Counted from the stretch's first letter, positions 9,199 through 20,140 are shown. The stretch: 32,131 nt of DNA from Perkinsus marinus ATCC 50983 (GCF_000006405.1 NW_003206281.1:59652-91782); one strand, 5' to 3'. Notes: generated from the sequence alone by a model not told the origin. A program made the numbers and translations.

Positions 9199-12100
9199 AT
9201 GAACATTTCTCCTCTCGTTACCCCTCAAGAGTCGTTATCTATCTCTACTCGCACTTCACTAAATGAAGCTCTGCTGCCTGTCACCACGAAAGAAGCTCAA
9301 AAAGAGAAGGCTTTCGACTTCACTGGTGTTGGCCCAGCGTAGGCAATTATTCCATTGCAGACACTTCGCGTATTTTTCCCGGGAAAATTTGCAAAAATCG
9401 TTTGTCTTTCGGTAGTAGCTGGGAATCCCATTAACTTCCAATTTTCCTCCTTTCTCATCATGTTGGTCATTCATCGAATCCCCTTGTTGCACAGTAATCA
9501 TGTAGCTGTAACTCCGAATCGATCTCTAATGATCGCTCCCTAGTTACATTGACTCTCAATTTTCCCAATCCTTTAGGTACTCGGTTATGGCCAAAACGTT
9601 GGTGGGCAGCGGGATGATGGGGATGCTTCGCTGCGACACAATTCGGTAGGTGGGGCTGAATAGAATTTTTGTTGTCCACTGACTTGAACATATGCTCTTC
9701 ATGTGTCTGATCTGCTCACTCTTTTCAGGCGTTATTTTCGCTATAGTATTCTGCGTGTTCGCCGGTATCGCCAGTTGGTTTTCGCTCTATCTTATGTCGT
9801 ATATTGCCCAGAGTTACGACTCGAAAACCTATGGAATGATGTCGTTTTTCAACGTAACCAAGCTGGTTAACCCAAGTTTGCGATGGTAAGCTTAAAAGTT
9901 GGTCTCACTCGATGAGTCAATGCAATGAATCGGATATATTCATCTTGATTCATAAAATTGTCGTCTGAATGTATGTTCAGGTTGGTTGATCTGAGTATTG
10001 TCATCAAAGGCCTCGGCGGGTCGGTCGGTTTCCTCCTCATTTCGGGCACCCTGTTCGCCGCTATTATTGAGAACCTACACCCCACTGGGTTGGCACCAGA
10101 GACTCTAAAGCGGTTGGTTATTATCGGCGTCGTTGTGTTGCTTTCGCCGGTCATCTACGCGCATCGACTGAATGCAACCAGGTGAGTTTATCGGTTGAGT
10201 TTCGACGGAACATAGCTGTACTTGTCCTGATTTCGAAATGCTCATGGAAAATTTGCAGCTTTTATGGTAAAGAAATAAAATCTTGAGAATACTCAGAAAA
10301 ATTTTCGGAATTTTCGAGTCGGTGGTTTTGATATTTCAGTTTTCTTCCCGAGGAAAACTATCGGCTGTGTAAGGATTCTATTTAGCAAATTTTGGTATAT
10401 TTTTATTCAAGGAGAATTATGATAATTCATTCACTCGGAAATCACTCTGATGTATCTCATGGATATTTCCTTTTCAAACCAACTTTTTGGTAGGTTCACC
10501 AATGCTTTCGGTCTAGTTTCCCTGGGCTATCTGGCAGTACTCGCGATCGTTTACGCTAAACCGTCGCTCGATTCAGCATCGCTTTGGCCGGTATCCTGGG
10601 TGGGAATGCTGGCGCGATTTCCGGTCTTTATGTTTGCGTTTATGTGTCATCATAATTTCTTCCAAGTTGCAGAGGAAATGCCGAAGGTCACTATTCGTAA
10701 ACTTAATATTGTAAGTGTCAGTGCAGTGACTACTGGGTTGGTCATCTTCCTACCGACGATGGTTCTGCCGTATATGACATATGGCCCAGATGTCGGGGGT
10801 GAGAATCGATCACCAGGGCGCGCGCTTTTTGCATGGATGTCATTTTTTCAGACAATTTCCTCACGTCAATGCCAGTGAGCGATGTGCCTATTAAAATTGC
10901 GTATGTTGCGGCAGCGCTTTCGGTAAGTTGGTTTTGATGATTGACGGAATAAAAAAATCATATTTTTGCAAGTTGTTCGAGCTTGATTTTCATGGGGGTA
11001 GAATGTCGACCTGTAGACATGGTAGATCACACTCTGGAGTACGTGCGAATTTGATATGCTAATGTGCGTTATTTTTTGAGGTTAATGAGAATCAGTGTGG
11101 AACATATACAATGTAACAATGGCTATGAACATATGTTGTGATGAAAGTACCCGTTTGGGACTGTGATAGCGACAACTTGTTGGAATAACACACATTTGCA
11201 TATCGAGTTGGCACGTACTGCATAGTGTCAAGTAATAAGTGTTATAAGGGAGTTTCACCCGTGATATGAAAAGCAATAGTGAACAACATATTTCAAATTT
11301 CATTTTGCGAAGAACAAATGTGTTATCGGCGGTCGCGGAAACATACACGTCTTGTAATTTACATGGAGTATTTCACCCCTCCACGTTAAACGGGTGTTAA
11401 CAGCTAATTTTTTATAGGGGTTAACGGTACGCCATTATAGAGAATATGCATATATAGTATACCGCTGGAATAGGCTATATCTTCATTACGTATATCGTGA
11501 ATATGGACATATAAGATTATATATTGATCATTGATAGCCCCACTAGTTATTTGATTTATACGTTACGCGTTATTCTTTGTTGTATGTTACTGTTGCTGTC
11601 AAATGCAGTGTGGAAGAATATGCACATGGTGGACCACATATGTTGGTGACAATATAGAATTTCTGAGGAAATTTTGCAAAATTCTTGTTGTTTTCTGTAC
11701 ATTTCTACCCTAGTTCGTATATGAACCCATATAATTAGTGAGGAAGCTCCTAGGGTCAGCTGAGGAAAGCGATCATATATTACAACACTGGTCAAATGTT
11801 TCATCTTGTGAAGTCGTCTGGGTTAACTAGCTTTGACTTTTTCAATGTACGAAGATGCGCTTTCCGTTCAGGTGAGTTTCTCATTGCCGTTGACGATTCA
11901 TCCAAGTCGAAGAAGTGTCGAACTATTGATTTATCGCGGGAAACCACCGACATGCGACAAGGCTGAGTGCAATCTCAGGTACTGAGTAATCGAAAGGTCC
12001 CCGGTTCGATCCGTGGTGGTGTCGTTTCTAGATATATTACTACTACGATAATGCTACTATGTGTTGTATCGCTATCTTTCGTTGTGTCATCGTTGGGGAT

Positions 12101-12510
12101 AGTATTCGAGCTTGTTGGGTTGATCTGTGGAAATCTGCTCTGTTTCGTGATGCCCAGCTACCTTTACTGTAAAATATTCGAGTCGGAAAGGGGTACAGTG
12201 GCGGGATGGAAAAGATGGTAGTATTGGGATGGAGAGGTCGTGGGTTCTATTCTATCTCATATTGTTTTACTCTGTCTCATCGGAATTTTCCACCCCATTA
12301 CTCTGCTTTTCGTATTCTTCACGAAGCGCCATATCTCTCATTATTAGATATGAGAAAGCATCTCTTTGCGTTCTTCATTCGAACCGACTTGGTTATTATT
12401 CTGCATTTTTTCTCAGGTACTGGAGCGCGCTGATGTTTATTTGTTCGCTCCTGCTTTATCCTCTCAGTCTGACTGCAATCATTTATGAGACAAGTATCGG
12501 GAATAATTAA
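9199..12510 (+). CDS. Transmembrane amino acid transporter (AAAP/Aa_trans type), nine exons
   Basis: Exons: 9199-9338, 9577-9645, 9729-9885, 9981-10181, 10494-10798, 10852-10922, 11872-11978, 12032-12217, 12417-12510, all with GT-AG borders. The product is about 443 residues: a polar N-terminal tail (SPLVTPQESLS...), then the family's first-helix signature (KTLVGSGMMGM), then about ten more hydrophobic segments, including VSFSLPLTIHPSRRSVE, the usual Pro-Arg loop. It ends at TAA 12508-12510. Such proteins carry amino acids across the plasma or vacuolar membrane. Phases agree at seven of the eight junctions. The exception is exon 2 to 3. Just after codon ATG 9623-9625, the expected continuation FAATQF appears in another frame, as if two bases were missing (or one added); in that frame the phase into exon 3 fits. 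The start is uncertain because an in-frame ATG also lies at 9151. Confidence 0.88.
10923..11871 (+). other. Long intron (949 bp) of the transporter gene
   Basis: The donor gtaagt at 10923 and the acceptor ccgttcag ending at 11871 join in phase 0. The intron is AT-rich and much longer than its neighbours (53-312 bp). It contains a segment (11608-11722) related to 4215-4350. No gene was seen inside. Confidence 0.7.
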
Positions 12511-13794
12511 GTTTTTGAAGTAAATGTTTTTATTTCACGGCTCAAAATGAGAGCATAAATTTACTAACAGTTCTAAGGAAGTCTCTTGATTTCATCCTTC
12601 ACTCTGTGAAGTGTTTGGCATAGGAACTGCCTTACTTCGCAAGCGAGTAGTTTGTCGGAAACACGATGAACGCTCTTCTCGTAAAACGATTTACTTATTT
12701 TCGCTGTTCTTGTTGCGTAAATATGACGATTCAGTAGCCGAATGGAATTACGTCGAATTATACTTCCTGTTCATTACGAGGTTTTGCGTTGACTCAATTA
12801 CAGTAGGGGATGACTTCTTACAGTAATCCCATCACCAAGATGTTCCTGGTTGGTTGGGGATGATAACGGCCTTTTCTATACATATGCATGATGTTTATAT
12901 ATTTGCAAGTTTGTATTCATGTGGGGAAATGTGGGAGTGGATCATTATCTGGATCTTCTGAAGTTCATTATTCACACAGAGTGGACTTGTGATACTTTTC
13001 GGAAAGGGGTTGTGGGGCTGCACACTGAAGCTGCATCATCGGAACCGCAACCCGAAATCAATTTCCTCCTTGAGCGTTTTTCTCCTAAACGCTACCGTTT
13101 AATTGCTATCTCTATCCGCGAATGTGATTTCCTCACTTGCGAAATTGGTGGTCTCAATCGCGGAGTGGATTTCTGGAAAGGAGAAACCCATTCACTATAG
13201 ATTGATCAATGGTTCCATCAGTCGTTTGAGAGAGTATTTTGCGTGAATCAGACTAGGGGTTGGATGATCTAACTTAGATCTGCGAAACATTCGGCCTGTG
13301 GATGTGCAAGTTAACCACACGACTATATCGTTTACAGAGTGGCAATTTCACAGTTAGACTGTATCGTCTACTGATCCCGGATTCGGCGGAGTCGGACGTG
13401 TCTTGTGGAGATTTTCTATGTTTGAGACTCGGAGAGAAAAAGACTCGACGCGAAGTTTAAATTAAACTTGTAGCTGTTCCTGAATTATCTCGTTCCGTAG
13501 CTTGCCCATCGATTTGATATTCTACTATCCCGTCGTTTTTGTACTTTGGACTCTGAAGTCTGGAGTGAAGTTGGGAGGCATTTTAAGCGTTCAACGGTTT
13601 TATGCTTATGCTGGTGTAGATCGCCTATAAGATCAATCTCGCGCTAGTTTATGCTGACGGTTAGAAGAGGTGTCTCTGGGGTCGGGTTAGTCTTAGACGG
13701 TGAGAAAGGTCACTAGATTCTACAGTGTAGAATCTCGTGCGTGCAAAATATCGAACAGGGAATCGTGATACGTATTGATGCGATCGTATTCTGA
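12511..13794. other. No clear gene
   Basis: The plus strand is open at 12919-13200 (93 codons) but the product is unlike anything I know, and no splice or promoter signals support it. Small perfect palindromes occur near 13448-13464 (aagtttaaattaaactt) and 13716-13734 (gattctacagtgtagaatc). Confidence 0.5.
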
Positions 13795-14110
13795 ATGGTA
13801 TAGTCATCGGGCATAGCGGCCCCATTCACCAAAAAGATATCTGAATGATGTAGTCCTCGGGCATAGCGGCCCCATTCACCAAAAAATATCTGAATGGTGT
13901 AGTCCTCGGGCATGGAGGCCCCATCCACCAAATAGATATCTGAATGGTATAGTCATCGGGCATAGCGGCCCCATTCACCAAATAGATATCTGAACGGTGT
14001 AGTACTCGGGCATGGCGGCCCATCCATCAAATAGATATCTGAATGCTATAGTCCTCGGGCATAGCGGCCCCATTTACCAAATAGATAACTGAAATCCGTA
14101 TCCTTGAAAC
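13795..14110 (-). repeat. Satellite array C, 50-bp units (6 copies)
   Basis: The core GGCATAGCGGCCCC (reverse of array A) recurs near 13810, 13860, 13909, 13959, 14009 and 14058. Spacers contain agatatctgaatggt and are about 36 bp. Variant cores such as GGCATGGAGGCCCC are present. The array passes directly into array D. Confidence 0.9.
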
Positions 14111-14138
14111 GTTACGTTGATTACTTCCGTAAACGGCG

Positions 14139-14996
14139 CCGATAAGATCAGTCCGAATGGCATAGCGGCCCCATCATACCGCTCCACGGTTGTAACGAGA
14201 GTATCCTTCCCTGCTGTCGGGTGATGTTGAGAGAGTCGTAGAGAACTAACGATAGAAGGCCAAGCCGCAATTGACTAACAAGAGAGATCGGTACCAATGG
14301 CATAGCGGCCCCATCATACCGCTCCTCGGTTGCAACGAGAGTATCCTTCCCTGTTGTCGGGTGGTGTTGAGAGAGTCGTAGAGAACCAACAATAGAAGGC
14401 CAAGCCGCAATTGACGAACAAGAGAGATCGGTACCAATGGCATAGCGGCCCCATCATACCGCTCCTCGGTTGCATCGAGAGTATCCTTCCCTGTTGTCGG
14501 GTGGTGTTGAGAGTCGTAGAGAACTAACGATAGAAGGCCAAGCCGCAAGTGAAGAACAAGAGAGATCGGTACGAATGGCATAGCGGCCCCATCATACCGC
14601 TCCTCGGTTGCATCGAGAGTATCCTTCCCTGTTGTCGGGTGGTGTTGAGAGAGTCGTAGAGAACTAACAATAGAAGGCCAAGCCGCAATTGACGAACAAG
14701 AGAGATCGGTACCAATGGCATAGCGGCCCCATCATACCGCTCCTCGGTTGCATCGAGAGTATCCTTCCCTGTTGTCGGGTGGTGTTGAGAGAGTCGTAGA
14801 GAACTAACAATAGAAGGCCAAGCCGCAATTGACGAACAAGAGAGATCGGTACCAATGGCATAGCGGCCCCATCATACCGCTCCTCGGTTGCATCGAGAGT
14901 ATCCTTCCCTGTTGTCGGGTGGTGTTGAGGGAGTTGTAGAGAACTAACAATGGAAGGCCAAGCCGCAATTGGCGAACAAGAGAGATCGGTGCGAAC
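14139..14996 (-). repeat. Satellite array D, 140-bp units (6 copies)
   Basis: The same core as array C recurs at 14159, 14299, 14439, 14577, 14717 and 14857. Spacing is 140 bp, with one unit of 138. The remainder of the unit (cggttgcatcgagagtatcc ... ccaagccgcaattgacgaac) is absent from arrays A-C. The last four units are nearly identical and the first is the most diverged. Minus-strand open frames of 65-111 codons here are products of the repeat, as 140 is not a multiple of three. Confidence 0.9.
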
Positions 14997-15776
14997 CGAA
15001 AAATGGGGAACCTTAACAGAATAGCTAACTCTTAATGATCGATCAAAATAATATGTACGCGTATATTACATACTAGGCCTTCTTGACGAAGGGGCGGAGC
15101 TCACTTGGTCCACGTCTATTGGTTCGATCAGCGAATTTGACACAGGTTCCCGGCTCGATAGCTCCGCCCCAAACCGGTTCATCAGATGAACTTCATCTAA
15201 CTACGTTCTATATACCGGATAGGACATTTCTCCGTCATTAAAGTTTTTCGCGCATATCTCTTCGAGCTGTTCGCATAATCGGGCTTTCCGACTTTTTCCA
15301 AAACCTCCGCATATAGAGGAGTCATTTGATCTATCTGATTACTTCCAATGCTCCGTAGTCAAGCCGGGAAACTCCGCACGGCGGCGCACGCACGCACGCA
15401 AAACGCGAAAGTGCCTGTTGTTACTGTATATGCTCCGCTCGCTTCGCAATTTGTACTACGCATAGCGCTCTGATATGGAGGCCCCAATACACCGATCTAG
15501 GGCTCCTTGAAGGAGAAATGAAAGAAATTCAAGGAAATGAAGGAGCCTCCTTCATTTCCTTGTAGGCGATCAACTCGTGTACGATGCGTAGGAGCTTTAG
15601 GCCGCACAATTTACTTATGCGGAAGCTTGTTCGTTAGTAATACTAACTTAGTATCATTCCGCGTGAGGAACGCTTCGAGGACTCGGGAATGAAGGGGACT
15701 TCTGGGAGCTTTTTTTCGTACTTTGTGCGAATATGAAATTGACTCGCCACTGTGAGCGATTCTGGGCCGCTCCGTA
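14997..15776. other. No gene; hairpins and one stray core-like site
   Basis: A distant inverted repeat pairs ggggcggagct (near 15089) with agctccgcccc (near 15161). A core-like site (atatggaggcccca) lies near 15474. The 33-bp palindrome at 15530 is listed separately. No protein was recognised. Confidence 0.5.
15530..15562. repeat. Perfect 33-bp palindrome
   Basis: The arms caaggaaatgaaggag (15530-15545) and ctccttcatttccttg (15547-15562) are exact reverse complements around one C. Just upstream, 15511-15525 repeats parts of the same sequence. Confidence 0.85.
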
Positions 15777-15802
15777 ATAAGTGTTAACTAGTTAACACTT
15801 AT
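15777..15802. repeat. Perfect 26-bp palindrome
   Basis: The sequence is fully self-complementary without a loop (centre gttaactagttaac). It marks the left edge of repeat module A; the second copy of the module keeps only a weaker version (near 19742). Confidence 0.85.
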
Positions 15803-15972
15803 AAATACCGATACGAAGGTCGCGTCACACAGTGCGTCGCCGTCACACACTTGCATATCATCCGCGGTGCGTCCTTCACCCTTATCCAGGGTGCGTCGTG
15901 AAACGACCGGTGCGGCCGAACATCGTCGCAGCTTTACAGAACCAGACGGTTTATGCCGTGTGTGATTTCTTT
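15777..15972. repeat. Dispersed module A, copy 1
   Basis: About 195 bp closely matching 19739-19933. Shared landmarks include aaataccgatacg, tgcatatcatccgcggtgcg and cacccttatccagggt. Flanks on both sides differ from those of copy 2. No coding signature; open frames on both strands are not conserved in an obvious way. Confidence 0.85.
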
Positions 15973-16262
15973 CAAGCCTCGAGCATGAGAGGCGCACTAA
16001 TCTCTAGGTCCAGAGTGGTCCGACTACGTCGGTGGACTCAAGGGCCAGAAGAACCCTATCTACAGGCTTGCGAAGGTTTGAGGTTCCCACTGATGCCTTC
16101 CTGGACCTGAAGGCTTTAGGTTAAAGCCGGCCCGGCCTATCTCAAGCGGCAGCTGCCTGTTCCGAGTATTTTGTGGTCCGGCGGCTACTGGGGCCACCCC
16201 AGTGGGGTGGCGAACTTCAGCCCCCGTCGCGCCTCAGCTGCGGCTATGCAGCCTCATAAGCA

Positions 16263-16434
16263 CCTGTATGCCTCAAGCGAGGACAGATGAGCCGCTGATA
16301 TGCAGCTTTCCAAGCCCCTGTATGCCTCAAGCGAGGACAGGACAGCCGCTGCTATGCAGCTTCAGCAGCCCCTGTATGCCTCAAGCGAAGACGGGGCAGT
16401 TGCGGCTATGTGGCTTTGTGACCCTCCGTATGCC
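16263..16434. repeat. 54-bp minisatellite (3 copies plus a degenerate fourth)
   Basis: Units begin cctgtatgcctcaagcga at 16263, 16317 and 16371, with a decayed fourth at about 16425 and a faint one before the first. Because 54 is a multiple of three, two plus-strand frames stay open through it (one gives an 18-residue repeat around LYASSED), but neither extends into recognisable protein. Confidence 0.85.
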
Positions 16435-17049
16435 AGGCATACTATATCTCCAGCGAGGATAGCGCAGTCGCGACCAGAGTTTTGTCATTTTGGGAATAAT
16501 GGCACCTTGCTCCCAGAGCGGAAAATTTCCCAGAAATTCCGGGGAAAAATGCGGGAAATTTCCCATATTGGGAAAAAGGGGGAAATTTTTCTTTTCTCCC
16601 TGATACAGGGATGGGCATTTGCCTCTGGGCTGATCCCGGCCGACCCGCAGTCCGGGTGGCTTACAGGTGGCCGCCCCGTCCCGCCCGACCAATACCCCGG
16701 CTTCGTGAATTAGCCTCCTGTCCCGACGTGATTTCCGGTTCCCCGGCCGGAATTTCCGGCCCGGAAAGTCGGAATCCCTTGACTCCCTAGGCTCTACACT
16801 CCATAAGAACACAACATGCGGATAAAATTGTGTACTTATCATGATCGTGCATTGGAAGAATTACTACACTAATGAATCTAATCATCCCCTAGCAACACTC
16901 TGTTGCCAATATCCTCATGGCTCACGAATCGAGTCCATAGTGAAGACTCTGTACGTGAATCTATTAAGCATGTCAAATTGATATTGTTAATGATGTGTTA
17001 TGCAATTACTCTAGCAGTTTAACTGCTGCAGTGAGCCACTGGCTCGACA
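16435..17049. other. No clear gene
   Basis: A cluster of gggaaatttccc-like words lies at 16495-16592. The minus strand is open at 16381-16842 with a Pro/Arg-rich, low-complexity translation that resembles no family. Confidence 0.45.
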
Positions 17050-17060
17050 ATGAACATGAA

Positions 17061-18500
17061 TTACGAGCGTAATAGAACCAAAGTTCGGAGGCGGTCGGCC
17101 GTAAGCCTTGAACGCTCCCGACGAGACAAGCACCCCGCTAGACTGAAGACCGATTCCGAGGACACGCTAGTGCAAGGGAAGCTACCTAAAAGCTTAGCGA
17201 CAGTGCTGACAGGCGACAAGTCNNNNNNNNNNNNNNNNNNNNNNNNNNNNNNNNNNNNNNNNNNNNNNNNNNNNNNNNNNNNNNNNNNNNNNNNNNNNNN
17301 NNNNNNNNNNNNNNNNNNNNNNAACACGGTCAACCGAGCGCTTAGCGCTTGCTTGGGTGCGAGTTACCCGCCCAGCAGTCTCGATGCCATCACGGAATGC
17401 TTCATCATCTCTTTCAAGCCCCCAATCAGGCTCGTCCTGTTCAACGTCCTCCTCTGCCTCCATCAGAACCGCATCAGTGTTGACATTAGTGGAATTGTCG
17501 CCCTCGGTGGGATCCTTTGCATCCATTTCCTTCAGAACTTCTTCCGCTTGTGCTAGACCGTCCTCTACCGTTTTATGTCCATAGATGCCAGCCTTCTCAG
17601 TGTGCCTCGTTTTATATAGGGCCAAACCATTACACACCGTCAAGTGCAAACGGTGTGCAGCACAGGGCAGCCATTGTTTAAGAAGGCACGTAGTGCCGGA
17701 TGCGACCAAATCCGAGAAACATCTGACCATATTGCTACCAGAGTCTGTGCATGCTAATGCGACCTGAACAGCGATACATGTCTAGAGGATGTCTATGACA
17801 GGTAGCCTGTCCGAGGAAATACCTTTCCTTGAAGGCCCATTTTATTGGGAGTGGTTGTTAGACGACAGCTGATATTGTCAGCCCGGCTGACTCAGCCGTG
17901 TGCTTTGACCTCAATGTCTCAAAGCCGATGACCCTTGTTTTTAAGGAGCCGGTGAGCGAAGGGTTTTCCGGATCAGCCGGATGAATGTAGTGTGCTACTA
18001 AGGAGAGCACCTGAATTGGCTAGTCCTTTCAGGGCCGTCGTTTTTCCACCAATACTACACTTTCCTTGTTAGCCCTCGTCCAAACATCCGTAGTGATTCC
18101 GATGGCTGCACAGTTCTGTAGTCCCTTGAATCCAGCCATACAGATATCCAATCGATCGCTGAGCCACCTGAAATGTTTAAATACGATCGGTGGATATTGA
18201 AGGCCGGCACTTGACTATACTTTCCATCAGTAGTACATAGGGTGCAGCAGTATTTCATTACCGGGTTATTTGCCGACGAGAGGGTATAACGTACTGAGGC
18301 TTGTTTCGGCATGTTAGATGGTACACCAAGGCTTGAAAACCAGACTTCTCAACGAGAGAAATCGGCATGTTGTCTGTTACAACCTAGCAAACTTCGACCA
18401 CTGCCGAGGAGTCCTGACTCAGGATGTTGCTCACCATGTTGATGATGAGTTCGGTTGTTTTCTCGTTGAATGCTTTCCTAGCCGTCTCTTCGAGCTTGTT
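17061..18500 (-). mobile_element. hAT DNA-transposon transposase fossil
   Basis: Minus-strand pieces appear in hAT order from high to low coordinates. The first is KTTELIINMVSNILSQDSSAV near 18400-18480. Next come FQALVYHL...PQYVIPSRRQIT (about 18260-18340) and AIGITTDVWTRANKES (about 18060-18120, with the first catalytic Asp). Then VAHYIHP...RVIGFETLRSKHTAE (about 17890-18000) and DSGSNMVRCF...LPCAAHRLHL (about 17630-17750). Last is the C-terminal dimerisation block CTSVSSESVFSLAGCLSRRE...RLRTLVLLRS, ending at TAA 17061-17063. The pieces lie in different frames with stops between them, so the copy is dead. A highly acidic insert (17400-17560) and the scaffold gap lie before the dimerisation block. 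Terminal inverted repeats were not found. Confidence 0.85.
17223..17322. other. Assembly gap of exactly 100 N
   Basis: A run of 100 Ns is the conventional placeholder for a scaffold join of unknown size. It falls inside the hAT fossil, whose two sides are in plausible order and orientation, so the join is supported even though the length is not. Confidence 0.98.
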
Positions 18501-19551
18501 GGCGGAAAACCAAGAAGGAAAACCAAGAGGGAAACCCGAACCAAGAAGAACTCCTGAAGGATCTTCCGAACACCAATTCTCAAGCCAGGCGGTTGCACAG
18601 CATTGACCCAATGCCATTGGGGATGGAGGACAGCCAACTGAAAGATATATCGGCGTCTTCGGAATCTCGTTGCATAGTCGCGCAGCGCGACTCGCGCTCG
18701 AATTGCTAGCGGTTGCGTTGGTGCTAATGGCCGCCCCAAAGAGTGGCCGGAACTCCCGGACCGGAAGCTGCCCCTATAGCAATTTAATATTAACAACGTC
18801 GGCTGCTCGGAGAAAGCACGGATATACGAGGCTTCCCCACCAATTTGCGCTCTCCGAGGCGTCTCCCCCGGGCGAAGCTTTTCCGGAGCATGGTCGAGAC
18901 GCTCACGGCACTCGGCGAGTGCCACTCGCTTTGGCCACCCTTATCGCGAATAATGTATCCAGTAGAGAAAACCTCGTTGCTGGCAGGCTAATAGTGTCAG
19001 CAACGATCAGCGACTAGCTGATCGATCATCCAGAGACTCTGCTCAATGCACTCATGCTCACACAGTTGCTGAGTTGCACGCATGCACAAAGGCTTTTCTG
19101 TGCCTTGGTTAAGCTTTAGTTGGGAGTCAACTAAGGCACTCAACACGCGAAGGATGCCGTGACGGTCGCACACGCCAGTGCACTATCGTCACGGGTACAA
19201 ACGGCGTGGAGGGAGAGCCCGTCCACGTCGTGGACATTGAACTCTGCCCTCTCGGGTGACTATCACCGCGATAGGCAATCGCACGCAAAGCCATACATCG
19301 CCGATAGGTACTGCCTGTGAATAGCCTCAATATAGCACGATACGGTCGCCGGACAGCACTGGATACCATCGGAAACCGCTACCTCCAGGATGCGGCCAGG
19401 GTGTGCGAGAGTCGCTATGCCCGCGCGATGGCAACGGGTTGCTACGATCGCCTGCCAGATATGTTGCCAGTGCATGGCGACCATATCGTACAAGCTACAT
19501 GTCTCCCAGTGGTGCCCACATCACATCTGTGCGGGCCGGGGTCTGGTTTGG
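18501..19551. other. No clear gene; GC-rich, with short hairpins
   Basis: Open frames overlap on both strands (for example 18431-18925 minus, 18670-19017 plus) without recognisable domains. Part may be the remaining 5' end of the hAT element. Small hairpins include cgttgctg...cagcaacg and gatcagc...gctgatc near 18970-19025. Confidence 0.4.
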
Positions 19552-19738
19552 GGAGCAAGCATCGGTTGGTGGACCGTGCGTGGCGTCGCATCGCCGCACG
19601 CGCCCGGAGCTCAACGTGCGCGGCGCCAGCAGAGGCGCTCGTCGGACTAACTTGATGCTTCGAGGGCTGGAAGCCACAGACACCTCCTGTCTTCCAGCTC
19701 ATCAGGCCTACGCACTCGGGAGAGCGATATTTAATAAA
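19552..19738. repeat. Module B, copy 1
   Basis: About 187 bp, direct repeat of 19953-20140. Shared landmarks are gagcaagcatcg, gcagaggcgctcgtcgga and tgcttcgagggctggaagcc. Copies differ by scattered substitutions and small indels. Confidence 0.85.
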
Positions 19739-19933
19739 TGTCAACTAGTTAACACAAGGTAAATACCGATACGGAGGGCGCGTCACACACTGCGTCTCCG
19801 TCACACACGTGCATATCATCCGCGGTGCGTCCTCCACCCTTATCCAGGGTACGTCGTGAATCGGCCGGTGCGGCCGAGCATCGCTGCAGATTTACAGAAC
19901 TAGACGGCGTACGCTGCCTATGATTTCTTCCAC
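19739..19933. repeat. Module A, copy 2
   Basis: Matches 15777-15972. Here it is sandwiched between the two direct copies of module B (B-A-B). Confidence 0.85.
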
Positions 19934-19952
19934 CTCAGCCCCCCACTCCCGG

Positions 19953-20140
19953 GAGCAAGCATCGCTTAGTCGAACGTGCGCGGCGTCGCATCGCCGGCAC
20001 GCGCCCGCCGGAGCGCAACGTACGCGGCGCTAGCAGAGGCGCTCGTCGGACTTACTCGATGCTTCGAGGGCTGGAAGCCACAGACACCTTCTGTCTTCCA
20101 GCCCATTAGACCAACGCGCCCAGGAGTGGGATATTTAACG
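19953..20140. repeat. Module B, copy 2
   Basis: Direct repeat of 19552-19738, ending 184 bp before the mucin-like start codon. Its position suggests that it may lie in the upstream region of that gene. Confidence 0.85.

Noticed and set aside
11979-12031. tRNA-like word ccggttcgatccg
   Set aside because: It lies in a 53-bp intron with good splice signals; T-stem pairing fails and no D or anticodon arm or acceptor stem can be formed.
12919-13200. 93-codon plus-strand frame as a gene
   Set aside because: No recognised motif, splice signal or supporting context; length is within chance for this AT content.
14246-14861. Several similar 65-111 codon minus-strand frames
   Set aside because: They are the 140-bp satellite read repeatedly; the period is not a multiple of three, so frames break at each unit.
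16381-16842. 153-codon minus-strand frame and 137-codon plus-strand frame
   Set aside because: They overlap each other and the 54-bp minisatellite; composition is low complexity and no family was recognised.
18431-18925. 164-codon minus-strand frame next to the hAT fossil as its N-terminus
   Set aside because: The recognisable hAT block at 18400-18480 lies in a different frame, and no BED zinc finger motif is visible.
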